Both the position numbers and the translations under genes were made by a program. DNA of 57,483 nucleotides. It comes from Gammaproteobacteria bacterium. GTDB taxonomy: Bacteria; Pseudomonadota; Gammaproteobacteria; SZUA-229. Shown in pieces: positions 43,805 through 53,508 of this stretch; position 1 is the first letter of the stretch; each line of letters opens with the position of its first letter. The stretch is taken from NCBI GenBank assembly GCA_024636785.1, contig JAGXGK010000041.1, positions 1 through 57,483 on the forward strand, given 5' to 3'. Below the pieces are notes generated by a model that was not told the origin of the DNA, did no database searches, and saw nothing but the letters and a program-made list of their open reading frames with translations.

Positions 43805-45001
43805 ATGTCTCAATCTGTTGATACTTTGCCCGAGCCGGAAGCGGGCCTCAAAATCTGGAGTCAGGCGCTGTGTGCGCAAATTGAAGAGCAGTGCAATCGC
43901 GCCTCAGGCGCGATTGCCTTCAGCCGGTTTATGCAGATGGCGTTATACGTGCCGGGCTTTGGCTACTACAGCAGCGATCTGCGCAAATTTGGTGCCGAGG
44001 GCGATTTCATTACTGCGCCTGAGGTTTCACCGCTGTTCGCGCAGTGCCTTGCGCGCCAGGCCGCCGAGGTGCTGGCGACGATGGACACACCGGCGGTGCT
44101 GGAATTTGGCGCCGGCTCCGGGTTGATGGCGGCGGATATGCTGCTGGAGCTGGAGCGGCTCGAGGTTCTGCCCGAGCAGTATTTTATTGTCGAGGTGAGT
44201 GCCGCCCTGAAGCAGCGCCAGCGCGACACCATCGCCGCAAAAGCTGCGCACTTGCTGGCGCGCGTGGTCTGGCTGGATGCTCTGCCCGCTGAAAAAATAC
44301 AGGGCGTGGTCGTCGCCAACGAAGTGCTGGACGCCATGCCGGTGGAGTGCTTTCGCATCCATGAGCAGGCGGTCGAATCGCTGTACGTGAGTTGCAGAGA
44401 CAGCGAGCTGAGTTCCGAATACAGACCGGCTGATCTGAATGGCGATTCGGAAGTCGAGTCGGCGGTGCGCCGCATCGAAGCGCGCATCGAAAGTGCTTTG
44501 CCCGAAGGTTACTGTTCAGAATATAATCCCGCCGTCGCGGGCTGGCTGGCCGCTATCGCGGAAACACTGGAACAGGGGCTGGTACTGCTGATCGATTACG
44601 GCTACGTCGCCTCGGAGTATTATCATCCACAGCGTCAGGCCGGCACCTTAATGTGCCACTACCAGCACCGCGCCCACACCGATCCGCTCTGGTACCCCGG
44701 CCTGCAGGACATTACCGCCTTCGTCGATTTCAGCGACGTCGCCTATTCGGCGCTCGACGCCGGTTTTGATGTTAGCGGCTTCACCTCGCAGGCGATGTTT
44801 TTAATGAGCGCGGGTCTGAATGAACTGCATCAGCGTGAGATCAGCGACGATGTTAAGCACCATCTGCTGCTGGCGCAACAGATAAAAACCCTGACCCTGC
44901 CCTCCGAAATGGGCGAGCGCTTCAAGGTCATGGCCTTAACAAAAAATTACGATGAGCCGTTAGCAGGGTTTAACATGCAGGACCTCAGAGGCCGGCTGTA
45001 A
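43805..45001 (+). CDS. MidA/NDUFAF7-type SAM-dependent methyltransferase
   Basis: The 398-residue protein, from the ATG at 43805, matches the MidA (DUF185) family, whose mitochondrial members methylate a complex I subunit. It has the N-terminal ISFSRFMQ-like segment (AIAFSRFMQMALYVPGFGYY by position 39-58), the SAM-binding LEFGAGSG near residue 100, NEVLDAMPV and the LLIDYGY motif. The upstream ATG at 43793 is possible. It is divergent from the SDR gene. The bacterial role is unproven. Confidence 0.9.
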   Translation: MSQSVDTLPEPEAGLKIWSQALCAQIEEQCNRASGAIAFSRFMQMALYVPGFGYYSSDLRKFGAEGDFITAPEVSPLFAQCLARQAAEVLATMDTPAVLEFGAGSGLMAADMLLELERLEVLPEQYFIVEVSAALKQRQRDTIAAKAAHLLARVVWLDALPAEKIQGVVVANEVLDAMPVECFRIHEQAVESLYVSCRDSELSSEYRPADLNGDSEVESAVRRIEARIESALPEGYCSEYNPAVAGWLAAIAETLEQGLVLLIDYGYVASEYYHPQRQAGTLMCHYQHRAHTDPLWYPGLQDITAFVDFSDVAYSALDAGFDVSGFTSQAMFLMSAGLNELHQREISDDVKHHLLLAQQIKTLTLPSEMGERFKVMALTKNYDEPLAGFNMQDLRGRL

Positions 45002-45142
45002 TGAAAAACGCTGCACTCGCGAAGCACACTGAAAACGCGAAAAGTTAAAAAACAATTTGCGGGTTAGCGCCTAAAGTTTTTAGTAGTCGCTCACTCACAT
45101 GCTCACAGGCATTCAGGTAACAAACAACATGGAAAATAATTA

Positions 45143-45937
45143 GTGGACATCATTCAGGTTATTGTTCTGGCTCTGGTTCAGGGTCTCACCGAATTTCTGC
45201 CCGTCTCCAGCTCAGCACATCTGATTCTGGTGCCCATCATTACCGACTGGCCCGATCAGGGACTGGCCTTTGATGTCGCCGTGCACGCCGGTACCCTGTC
45301 CGCGGTGGTGCTCTATTTCCGCACCGAGCTGAAAAAAATGCTCATCGAATGGCTGGGTTCGCTGCGCGGTAAACATACCCCCGACAGCCGTCTGGCCTGG
45401 GCGGTTTTGCTGGGTACTATTCCGGTGGGTCTGGCGGGGCTGATTTTTCAGGATGTCATCAGTGAACATCTGCGCACCCCGGTGGTGATCGCCGTCACCA
45501 CGATTTTTTTCGGTCTGTTACTGTGGCTGGCCGATCGCAATAAAAACCTGACGCGCGATGAACACAGTCTGCAATGGCAGGATGTGCTGATTATCGGCGT
45601 GGCGCAGGCCATGGCCCTGATCCCCGGCACCTCGCGTTCCGGCATCACCATCACCGCCGCACTGATGCTGGGGTTGACGCGCCAGTCGGCAGCCCGCTTT
45701 TCCTTTCTGCTCTCCATCCCGGTGATCGTACTGGCGGGTGGGCTGGAAACGCTGAAATACGCTCAGGTCGCCAGCGTGACCGATATTAACTTTCTGCTCA
45801 TGGGCGCGATTATCTCCGCACTCAGCGCCTACGCCTGCATCCATTTTTTCCTCAAGCTGCTGGAAAAAATCAGCATGATGCCGTTCGTGATTTATCGCTT
45901 ACTGTTGGGCGCGGTGCTGTTAATGTTGTTCGTATGA
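45143..45937 (+). CDS. uppP: Undecaprenyl-diphosphatase
   Basis: Recycles the undecaprenyl carrier for peptidoglycan synthesis and gives bacitracin tolerance. The 264-residue inner-membrane protein starts at a GTG (MDIIQVIVLALVQG) with GGAA upstream; the ATG upstream is cut off by a stop. Its signature motifs are ALVQGLTEFLPVSSSAH, with the catalytic Glu-Ser set, and PGTSRSGITITAAL. The vanZ-like gene overlaps its stop by four bases. Confidence 0.95.
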   Translation: MDIIQVIVLALVQGLTEFLPVSSSAHLILVPIITDWPDQGLAFDVAVHAGTLSAVVLYFRTELKKMLIEWLGSLRGKHTPDSRLAWAVLLGTIPVGLAGLIFQDVISEHLRTPVVIAVTTIFFGLLLWLADRNKNLTRDEHSLQWQDVLIIGVAQAMALIPGTSRSGITITAALMLGLTRQSAARFSFLLSIPVIVLAGGLETLKYAQVASVTDINFLLMGAIISALSAYACIHFFLKLLEKISMMPFVIYRLLLGAVLLMLFV

Positions 45938-46332
45938 TTCACATAGCAAACCCTGTTCATCGTTATCAAAAACTCTGGCTGGCCATCGGTTATGCGCTGG
46001 TGGCGTTAGTCATCTATCTCACCGCCAGCAGTCATCCGCCCGATTCGGGCATCGACCTGCCCAATTTCGACAAGGTTATGCATGCATTGGCCTATTTTGT
46101 TTTGATGGGCTGGTTCGCGCAGCTTTACCATGTAAAAAAGCACCGTATTATTTACGCGCTGGCATTTGTTTTTATGGGAATCGCACTGGAAATTGTGCAG
46201 AGCTTCGACCCTGCGCGCAGCGCCGAACTGGCCGATATGGTGGCCAATACCTCGGGTGTGCTGCTGGCGTTTTTAATGACCAGAACCCCGGCGCTGCGGC
46301 GGGTGCTGAAGAAAATCGAAACTTTTATTTAG
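45934..46332 (+). CDS. VanZ-like membrane protein
   Basis: The 132-residue protein has four predicted membrane segments and matches VanZ-like domains: an N-terminal helix, then PNFDKVMHALAYFVLMG, ALAFVFMGIALEIVQSF near residue 80, and ADMVANTSGVLLAF. Start overlaps the uppP stop (ATGA), so translation is coupled. Function is unknown; some VanZ members confer teicoplanin tolerance. Confidence 0.85.
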   Translation: MIHIANPVHRYQKLWLAIGYALVALVIYLTASSHPPDSGIDLPNFDKVMHALAYFVLMGWFAQLYHVKKHRIIYALAFVFMGIALEIVQSFDPARSAELADMVANTSGVLLAFLMTRTPALRRVLKKIETFI

Positions 46333-46389
46333 TGTGCGACGGTGATTTTGTAGGTGCTGACGTGGTCGAAACTGCTTTATTAAAAAAAT

Positions 46390-47613
46390 CTATTCCGGTT
46401 TTTTAACGGCCTTCACCAGCCGGATCCGCTCTTCGCGAATCCTGTTCGCCAGCGCCAGGTGTTCAAAACCCTGCTCGCGCAGGGTGGCGACATTAACGCT
46501 GCTCGCTGCCCTGAATGCTTTTCTGAAAAACTCACCCTGTACAAAATATCTGTTTTCATAACCGGTGCGACCACGCGCATCGGATTCGCAGGCGAGCAGG
46601 AATTTTTCAAAACGCTCCGGTCTTCTGAAGGCGTCGAGTTTTTCCAGAACATCCACCACGGTAGAGGCTTTCAGCTCCAGGGCACGATGGTAGTGCAGAT
46701 GAAAACGTGCGGTGCGTTCCGCCAGGTCGCGATAACCATTGGGGATGCGCAGGCGCTGGCACACTTCCAGCACCAGTTTCGCACCGCGTGCTTCGTGGCC
46801 AATGTGACGGGGCCACTCCTCTTTTGGCGTGGTGCCCTTGCCCAGATCGTGCACCAGTGCAGCAAAGCGGACATCGGTGGCGCTACTCAGTTTGCATGCC
46901 TGTTGCAGCACCATCATGGTATGCACGCCGGTGTCAATTTCGGGGTGGTGTTCGGTCGGCTGGGGGACGCCGAACAGGCAATCCAGTTCCGGCAGAATGA
47001 CTTTCAGCGCACCGCAGTCACGCAGCACTTCAATGAAGCGTGAAGGTGAGCGTTCCGCCAGGGCTTTTTCCATCTCCTGCCAGACGCGTTCCGGCACCAG
47101 AGCGTCGACCTCGCCGGCAGTCACCATGTTTTTCATCAGCTGCATGGTCTCTTCGGCGACAATAAAACCCAGATGCAGGTAACGCGCGGCAAACCGCGCC
47201 ACGCGCAAAATGCGCACCGGGTCTTCGGCAAAAGCGGGGGAGACATGGCGCAGGATCTTGTCGTGAATATCCTGCAAACCGTTGAACGGGTCGATGATAT
47301 TGCCGTCTTCATCTTTGGCGATGGCGTTGATGGTCAGGTCGCGCCGTTCCAGATCCTCTTCCAGCGTGACCTCCGGCGAAGCATGAACCTCAAAACCCTT
47401 GTAACCCGGCGCGGTTTTGCGCTCGGTCCGAGCCAGCGCATATTCCTCTTTGGTCTCGGGGTGAAGAAAAACTGGGAAGTCCTTGCCGACCTGCTGATAG
47501 CCTTTTTTCAGCATCTCTTCGGTGGTGGCACCGACCACTACCCAGTCTTTTTCGTGGAAGGGGAAACCGAGTAATTCATCGCGGACCGCGCCGCCAACCA
47601 GGTAAGTTTTCAT
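46390..47613 (-). CDS. cca: CCA-adding tRNA nucleotidyltransferase with HD domain
   Basis: Adds or repairs the 3' CCA of tRNAs. The 407-residue protein is the class II form of gammaproteobacteria. It has GGAVRDELLG and DWVVVGAT near the N-terminus, RRDLTINAIA, the EDPVRILRVARFAAR block, and an HD phosphohydrolase domain (FAALVHDLGKG near residue 250). It is a single gene. Confidence 0.95.
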   Translation of the reverse strand: MKTYLVGGAVRDELLGFPFHEKDWVVVGATTEEMLKKGYQQVGKDFPVFLHPETKEEYALARTERKTAPGYKGFEVHASPEVTLEEDLERRDLTINAIAKDEDGNIIDPFNGLQDIHDKILRHVSPAFAEDPVRILRVARFAARYLHLGFIVAEETMQLMKNMVTAGEVDALVPERVWQEMEKALAERSPSRFIEVLRDCGALKVILPELDCLFGVPQPTEHHPEIDTGVHTMMVLQQACKLSSATDVRFAALVHDLGKGTTPKEEWPRHIGHEARGAKLVLEVCQRLRIPNGYRDLAERTARFHLHYHRALELKASTVVDVLEKLDAFRRPERFEKFLLACESDARGRTGYENRYFVQGEFFRKAFRAASSVNVATLREQGFEHLALANRIREERIRLVKAVKKPE

Positions 47614-47684
47614 AAGGAATATGGTGTCATAGTTGTTGCTTTGACGCGACCGAAGCGGTGTCCATTTTGTTGCATCGGTCGGGT

Positions 47685-48854
47685 TCAGTCCTGTCTGTGC
47701 GAGGTCACGCTGGAGATCGGCGTCGGGTATTTATAAACCACCCAGTAGGTGGAAAGGATGAAAGTGAGCACCACCACGGTCTGAATCAGATACGAGGCAT
47801 CCACGCTGATCAGTCCTGAGCCGAACGCGGTAAATGCTACCAGCAGGGAGAATTCGCTGGCTTGACCCAGACGCGACCCCAGTTCCTGTGACGAGCTCGG
47901 TTTTTCGCCGATCCACTGAAAACCGTAACGGTAGATCAGCGGCTTGAGCAGCACCAGCGCGAAGGCAATGAGGCTGGCATCTAGCAACACACGCCCGGCC
48001 ATGAGGAAGTTGATGTTGGCGCCGATGGCGAAGAAAAACAGAATCAGGAAAAAATCACGCAGGGGTTTCAGGTTCTCGGCGACCACCATGGCAATCGGTG
48101 ATGAGGCGAAAGTGACGCCGGCAACGAAGGCTCCCATTTCATAGGACAGCCCAAGATAATTGGCCACGCCCGCACCCAGCAGCCCCCAGCCCAGCGAGAG
48201 CAGAAAAACATATTCAGCGATGATGTCAAAACGCTGGAACAGCGCGTTCACCACATAGCGCACCATCAGGAAAGAGACCACCACCAGTACGATGAGCTTG
48301 AGCATCAGTAACAGCGCGGTCAACGGGACGTTCTCCTGCGAGCCGGTGGATAACATCAAAATCAGTATGACGGCGATCACGTCCTGCAACAGCAGCACAC
48401 TTACCATCATTTCGCCGCGATGCTTGTGGTGCAGGGTGGTGGTGGGGATCAGCTTGAGGCCGATGATGGTACTGGAAAACATCATCGCCGCACCGATCAC
48501 CAGGCTTTCGGTCAGGCTGTAACCGAATAGTTTGGCCATGACCGCAGTCAGCAGCATGAACAGCGAGCTGGTGAGCAGCGTGAGAATCGCTGTTTTACCG
48601 AAAAGCTTGAACAGGCGCGCCGGTTGCAGATTAATGCCGATGAGAAACAGTAACAGGATGATGCCGAGATGCGAGAGCTGCTCAATGTGATCAGCGGTTT
48701 TAATAATGCCCAGCCCCCACGGCCCTGCGATCATGCCGAAAACAATATAGGCCAGCATTACCGGCTGCTTGAGGTAGAGAAAGAGGGTGGCCAGCACCGT
48801 AGCGCCGGTAAAAATCACCACCAGTTGATAAATAATATCGCTATAAGCATCCAT
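47685..48854 (-). CDS. KefB/CPA2-type cation:proton antiporter
   Basis: The ATG at 48854 (MDAYSDIIYQLVV) is chosen since the extra 20 residues upstream look non-conserved. The 389-residue protein has about eleven or twelve membrane segments, the family stretch VFGMIAGPWGLG, GIILLLFLIGINLQP and SYEMGAFVAGVTFASSP. It lacks a C-terminal TrkA-N (KTN) domain, so nucleotide gating seen in KefB or KefC is absent. The exported ion (K+ or Na+) is not determined. Confidence 0.9.
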   Translation of the reverse strand: MDAYSDIIYQLVVIFTGATVLATLFLYLKQPVMLAYIVFGMIAGPWGLGIIKTADHIEQLSHLGIILLLFLIGINLQPARLFKLFGKTAILTLLTSSLFMLLTAVMAKLFGYSLTESLVIGAAMMFSSTIIGLKLIPTTTLHHKHRGEMMVSVLLLQDVIAVILILMLSTGSQENVPLTALLLMLKLIVLVVVSFLMVRYVVNALFQRFDIIAEYVFLLSLGWGLLGAGVANYLGLSYEMGAFVAGVTFASSPIAMVVAENLKPLRDFFLILFFFAIGANINFLMAGRVLLDASLIAFALVLLKPLIYRYGFQWIGEKPSSSQELGSRLGQASEFSLLVAFTAFGSGLISVDASYLIQTVVVLTFILSTYWVVYKYPTPISSVTSHRQD

Positions 48855-49338
48855 TTTATGCAGCGACCTTCCGGCTCGAGGCGCTTGAACCATGCAGAGG
48901 GTTATTAGCCACAACGACTGACGGGTGCATGTCTGTGAAGCCGGTAATTGCAGGGCAGGTGAATGTTGTCGGCATCATAGCTCGAGGATAAAGGTAAGTG
49001 TTGTGTGATTATAAGAGGTGTGAAGTGATATTTATATAGCATTAAGGATGTGGGTATATTCGCTGCCGCTCGCACCAATCTATCCTGAATCCGAAAGCCT
49101 CCCTGAAGGCGGCTAACAGGCATCATTGAGATTTATCAATGATATTACCGGTGAAGCTTTTAGTATGGCAGTTAGAAAAGAGTTCTATCAGGCGTTATTC
49201 TGTGATGCATTCGCTATGCATAAAGTCATCGTTGTCGGTCGCTGCTTCATTAACGACCATGGACACGCCAAGATATTATCAGGCTCATAAGTTCTTGCCC
49301 GCCTGAATGCGCCGGCAATAACAGGAGATTAATTCACA
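48855..49338. other. Spacer before the CopB-type gene
   Basis: The 484-bp stretch separates the divergent antiporter and P-type ATPase genes. No credible gene, terminator or metal-operator palindrome that I can defend was found. The strong AGGAGA ribosome-binding site of the ATPase gene lies at its right end. Confidence 0.4.
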
Positions 49339-51399
49339 ATGAATCACGAGCATCATCATTCCCGAAATCACGAACACCATGAGTCCGGGGATCACGGGCA
49401 GCATAAATCTCAGAATCACGAGCATCATAAGTCCGGTCATCACACTGCCATGGTGGCGGATTTTCGGCGTCGATTCTGGATTTCAATAATATTAACGCTG
49501 CCTATTTTGCTGCTCTCGCCGTTGATACAGGAAGTGCTCGGGCTCGAAACCGTGCTCGATGTCCCCGGTGCTTTCTATCTCGCATTCGGCTTCAGTACGG
49601 TGGTGTTCTTTTATGGCGGCTGGCCGTTTCTGAAAGGTGCGGTCGGTGAAATTGCCGAACGTCAGCCGGGCATGATGACGCTGATTGGTCTGGCGATCAG
49701 CGTGGCATACCTCTATTCCAGCGCAGTGGTTTTTGGTTTGCAGGGCCGCCTGTTCTTCTGGGAGTTGGCCACGCTTATTGACATCATGCTGCTCGGCCAC
49801 TGGATTGAAATGCGCTCGGTGATGGGAGCCTCCGGCGCGTTGCATGAACTGGTCAAGCTGCTGCCGAGTGAAGCCCATCGCCTGAAAGACGGTGATGAGA
49901 TCGAAGACGTCAATGTCGATGAGCTTGCCACTGATGACCGAATCCTGATCCGGCCCGGCGAAAAAGTCCCGGTCGATGGTGAGATTATCGAGGGCGAAAG
50001 CAATCTGAACGAGTCCATGTTGACCGGTGAATCCATGCCGGTGAGCAAGGGCGAGGGCGAGAAGGTCGTCGGTGGTTCGGTCAATGGTGAAGGTGCGCTT
50101 ACCGTGCGGGTGACTCACACCGGCGAGAATACCTATTTGTCCAGCGTCATCGACATGGTTAGTCGGGCGCAGGAGTCGCGTTCGCATACCCAGAACCTGG
50201 CCAATCGTGCCGCCGGCTGGCTCACCTACATCGCCCTTTCAGTCGGCGCACTCACACTGCTGGTGTGGCTGAGTCTGGATCATGATCTCCAGTTTTCTCT
50301 GGCGCGTATGGTCACGGTCATGGTTATTACCTGTCCTCATGCGCTGGGGCTGGCGGTGCCTCTGGTGATAGCGGTCAGTACCAGTCTGGCTGCCGGCAAC
50401 GGATTGTTGATCCGCAATCGCGACGCTTTTGAAGAGGCTTATAAACTCGAAGCCATTGTCTTCGATAAAACCGGCACACTCACCGAAGGTCGCTTTGGTG
50501 TTGATGGCATCACCGCGCTCGCCGGCGCAGATGAGGACGAAATACTGCAACTGGCAGCATCCCTGGAACGTCAGTCTGAACATCCTATCGCTGAAGGCAT
50601 TGTGCAGGCGGCAAAAGAGCGCAACCTGACTCTCACTACCGCCAAAAAATTTCGCAACCTCACCGGCAAAGGTGCCGAGGCTGAAATTGACGGCCATCAC
50701 ATACGCGTGATTAGCCCGGGTTATGCCAGTGAGCAGGGCATTAGTGCCGAGAATGAGAGCCTCAACCAATGGCAGCAGGAGGGAAAAACGGTGGTGTATG
50801 TCGTGCGTGATGACGAAGCGATTGGCGCCATTGCTCTGGCTGATATTATTCGTGAGCAATCGCGTGCCGCCATCGACAAGCTGAAAGCGATGGGCCTGCA
50901 ATGCATGATGCTGACCGGTGACAGTGAAGCGGTCGCCCGCAGCGTGGCACAGCAGCTGGGGCTGGACGATTACTTCGCCGGAGTGCTGCCGGAAGACAAG
51001 GCAAAAAAAATTCGTGAAGTAAAACAGCGTGGCCTGCGAGTCGCCATGGTCGGTGACGGCGTCAATGACGCACCTGCACTGGTCGAATCACACCTGGGCA
51101 TCGCCATCGGAGCCGGCACTGACGTAGCCGTCGAAGCCGGTGACGTCGTACTGGTACGCAGCGACCCGCGCGACATTGTCGCTATTCTTTCTCTATCCCG
51201 TGCTACGCACAAAAAGATGATACAGAACCTGTTCTGGGCAACCGGTTACAACGTCATCGCCATCCCGCTCGCCGCAGGTGTCGGCTATAGCGCGGGCATT
51301 TTATTGTCACCGGCAGTCGGCGCAGCGGTAATGTCAGTGAGTACGATTATTGTGGCCATTAATGCCAGGCTATTGAAATACACCTCGCTTGAATCCTGA
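49339..51399 (+). CDS. copB: CopB-type copper-transporting P1B-ATPase
   Basis: A heavy-metal P-type ATPase. The N-terminal 36 residues are His-rich (HEHHHSRNHEHHESG) with no CxxC domain, and the membrane site is CPH near residue 332 rather than CPC. These mark the P1B-3 (CopB) group, reported to export Cu(II)/Cu(I). The phosphorylation motif DKTGTLTEG, SEHPIAEGI and GDGVNDAPAL are intact. The 686-residue length fits. AGGAGA precedes the ATG. No copper regulator or chaperone is adjacent. Confidence 0.92.
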   Translation: MNHEHHHSRNHEHHESGDHGQHKSQNHEHHKSGHHTAMVADFRRRFWISIILTLPILLLSPLIQEVLGLETVLDVPGAFYLAFGFSTVVFFYGGWPFLKGAVGEIAERQPGMMTLIGLAISVAYLYSSAVVFGLQGRLFFWELATLIDIMLLGHWIEMRSVMGASGALHELVKLLPSEAHRLKDGDEIEDVNVDELATDDRILIRPGEKVPVDGEIIEGESNLNESMLTGESMPVSKGEGEKVVGGSVNGEGALTVRVTHTGENTYLSSVIDMVSRAQESRSHTQNLANRAAGWLTYIALSVGALTLLVWLSLDHDLQFSLARMVTVMVITCPHALGLAVPLVIAVSTSLAAGNGLLIRNRDAFEEAYKLEAIVFDKTGTLTEGRFGVDGITALAGADEDEILQLAASLERQSEHPIAEGIVQAAKERNLTLTTAKKFRNLTGKGAEAEIDGHHIRVISPGYASEQGISAENESLNQWQQEGKTVVYVVRDDEAIGAIALADIIREQSRAAIDKLKAMGLQCMMLTGDSEAVARSVAQQLGLDDYFAGVLPEDKAKKIREVKQRGLRVAMVGDGVNDAPALVESHLGIAIGAGTDVAVEAGDVVLVRSDPRDIVAILSLSRATHKKMIQNLFWATGYNVIAIPLAAGVGYSAGILLSPAVGAAVMSVSTIIVAINARLLKYTSLES

Positions 51400-51507
51400 T
51401 TTTTTGGGGCGGTAAGATTAGAGACTTTCACTGTAGAAGGTGTAGAAGTTGCAACATTATGATCAAAGGCTTTTACCGTAGAGGAAAACTGGTTTCAGGC
51501 TGAATGG

Positions 51508-51861
51508 TTACATGCTCAGCTGAATATCAAACTCCGTGGCTTTCACAATGGGGCGCTTAGATCTGTTGTGTTGCTGGATTTCAACTATGCCGTAACGCTC
51601 AAGGGTTTTTAATGTGCGGCTGATGTTGGAAGGTTTTCGGTCGGACAAAGTCGTCAGCGCAGCCATAGTTTCAGGCGCCTGTTCGGCAATGATTTTTAGC
51701 AGCTGACGATTGTTGCCACTCACCACCTCGCTGAGTGATTTCATGGAATTAAAAAACACCTTAGGTTCACCACGTTGACGTATATAATCACCAGCGACGA
51801 TAGCCAGTACGCGTTTCTGGTGATCTTCTCGTGTCATAATTCCAATCTTGATTTTATTCAC
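51508..51861 (-). CDS. HVO_A0114/TumA-like winged-helix regulator
   Basis: The 117-residue protein matches the HVO_A0114 family, known as TumA antitoxins or DNA-binding regulators: IGIMTREDHQKRVLAI, YIRQRGEPKVFFNSMKSL, LKIIAEQAPETM and LSDRKPSNISRTLKTLERYGIVEI, the last being a winged helix-turn-helix. It starts with GTG overlapping the stop of the upstream 69-codon frame by four bases. The usual TumE toxin is not seen. It may be an orphan antitoxin or an autonomous regulator. Confidence 0.8.
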   Translation of the reverse strand: MNKIKIGIMTREDHQKRVLAIVAGDYIRQRGEPKVFFNSMKSLSEVVSGNNRQLLKIIAEQAPETMAALTTLSDRKPSNISRTLKTLERYGIVEIQQHNRSKRPIVKATEFDIQLSM

Positions 51862-52067
51862 GTATCACCACTCAGATCGAGAAAATAATCTGATTCCTGA
51901 GTTATCACCTGATGATAAGTGCAGCATGAGGAGAGGATGGGTGTAACTTGCCGGTTGTAGTAGTTCTCTGCCTCCTTAAGTGAACCCTTAAAATCCTGAG
52001 GCGGTCGCCCTGTGCTTGCTAATTGTCGCAGTTTGGCGGTAGTTTGTACGGTGGCGCACACCGTCAC
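51858..52067 (-). CDS. Small hypothetical protein coupled to the TumA-like gene
   Basis: A 69-residue frame starting at GTG that ends in the GTGA overlap with the TumA-like gene. No similarity to TumE (DUF6516) was recognised. It has a basic N-terminal half and two adjacent cysteines near residue 47. No clear ribosome-binding site precedes the start, while AAGGAGG occurs within the frame. It may be a remnant of an upstream toxin gene or a non-coding frame; the overlap alone supports it. Confidence 0.35.
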   Translation of the reverse strand: MTVCATVQTTAKLRQLASTGRPPQDFKGSLKEAENYYNRQVTPILSSCCTYHQVITQESDYFLDLSGDT

Positions 52068-52139
52068 ACCTTGATTTGCATTAGGCTGGGTGCCGAAACA
52101 GTCTCGTCAAAATAGGAAACTCAATGAAGCTAACGCGCC

Positions 52140-53468
52140 ATGACTAACGCACAATGGTTTTTACTCGTGGGCGGCTTGCTGCTCATCAGGGGCTTGACTG
52201 CGCAGATGCTGCAACGTCTGCCGGTTACCCCGGCGATTGTCTATCTGGCCGTTGGGCTGCTGGTCGGGCCGACGGTGCTCAATTTATTTCACTTCAACCC
52301 GCTCAAGCAATCGGCGCTGCTGGAAGTGCTGACCGAAGTGGTGGTGCTGATTTCACTGTTTTCCGCCGGCGTCAAAATGCCCGTGCCGTTCAGCTTCGCC
52401 CGCTGGCGCACGCCGATTCTGCTGGCATCGGTGTCGATGGCGGTCAGCGTCGGGCTGGTCGCTGCTTTTGCCTACTACCTGCTCGGCCTGCCACTGGGCG
52501 CCGGCGTCTTGCTGGGTGCCATCCTGGCACCCACCGACCCGGTGCTGGCGACCGATGTGCAGACCCGCCATCCCGGCGACAATGACCGGCTTCGCTTCAC
52601 TTTAACCTGCGAGGCGGGCATGAACGATGGCAGCGCGTTTCCGTTTGTCATGCTGGGGATGGGATTGCTGGGGCTGCACGAGCTCGGCGAGTTCGGTCTG
52701 CGCTGGGTGCTGATCGATGTGCTGTGGGCTACAGTAGCGGGGGTTGCCATCGGGGTTGCGTCCGGCGTTGCACTGGCCCATATGGGACGGAAACTGCGCG
52801 GCAATCCGCCCAGGCACAAGCTGATGGACGACTTCCTTGGGCTCGGCCTGATCGGTGTGGTGTATGGCCTGAGTGAGCTGGTCGATGCATGGGGGTTTCT
52901 GGCAGTATTTTTCGCTGCCGTCGCGCTGCGTCAGACCGAACTTAAACTCGCCAGCACCGATATGAATAGCGCCGCTCTGGAGAATTCGGATCGGTTGCAG
53001 ACCAGCCTGAGCGAACCGGGAGCAGAAACCCCAGGCCCGGAAAACGAGCGCGCGCAGACCGTGAGCGAAGGCTCGCTGGTATTCAAAGAGCATCTGGAGC
53101 GACTCTCGGAATTGGTGCTCGTCCTGCTGGTTGGTGGCACGCTGTTTCTTGATTCCTGGAGCTGGCAGGCAGTGGGACTTGCGCTGTTCCTGTTCATGGT
53201 AGCGCGCCCGGTCAGTGTCCTTGTTGGCCTGTTGGGCACGCGCGGCTCGTGGCCGAGACGCAGCATGGTCGGTTGGTTCGGTGTGCGTGGCATCGGTTCG
53301 CTGTACTACCTGATGTTCGCCATCCAGCATGGCCTCCCCGAAGAGTTGGCCATGGATCTAATTAAGCTGACGCTGATTGTGGTCACGCTTTCGATTCTGG
53401 TTCACGGTACCAGCGTCAAGCCGCTAATGAAGCTGTTTTTGCGTTACCGCAGGCGTCGGCCACCGTAA
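52140..53468 (+). CDS. NhaP-type CPA1 sodium/proton antiporter
   Basis: The 442-residue protein has about twelve membrane segments. It shows the family features TPAIVYLAVGLLVGPTVL, LFSAGVKMPVPF, ILAPTDPVLATDVQ (with the ion-binding Asp), LTCEAGMNDGSAFPFV (with the GMNDG Asp pair) and a C-terminal GWFGVRGIGSLYYL. A hydrophilic loop near 275-320 is longer than in many relatives. It is divergent from the TumA-like gene and has no ribosome-binding site of note. Confidence 0.9.
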   Translation: MTNAQWFLLVGGLLLIRGLTAQMLQRLPVTPAIVYLAVGLLVGPTVLNLFHFNPLKQSALLEVLTEVVVLISLFSAGVKMPVPFSFARWRTPILLASVSMAVSVGLVAAFAYYLLGLPLGAGVLLGAILAPTDPVLATDVQTRHPGDNDRLRFTLTCEAGMNDGSAFPFVMLGMGLLGLHELGEFGLRWVLIDVLWATVAGVAIGVASGVALAHMGRKLRGNPPRHKLMDDFLGLGLIGVVYGLSELVDAWGFLAVFFAAVALRQTELKLASTDMNSAALENSDRLQTSLSEPGAETPGPENERAQTVSEGSLVFKEHLERLSELVLVLLVGGTLFLDSWSWQAVGLALFLFMVARPVSVLVGLLGTRGSWPRRSMVGWFGVRGIGSLYYLMFAIQHGLPEELAMDLIKLTLIVVTLSILVHGTSVKPLMKLFLRYRRRRPP

Positions 53469-53482
53469 GGAGTGCGCTCGTA

Positions 53483-53507
53483 GTTAAAGGTGTTAGAGTC
53501 CTTTAAC
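53483..53507 (+). terminator. Hairpin after the NhaP-type gene
   Basis: GTTAAAGG and CCTTTAAC pair perfectly around a 9-base loop, 14 bp after the stop codon. No U run follows, so it may act as a Rho-dependent barrier or belong to the repeats that follow. Confidence 0.45.
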
Positions 53508-53508
53508 G

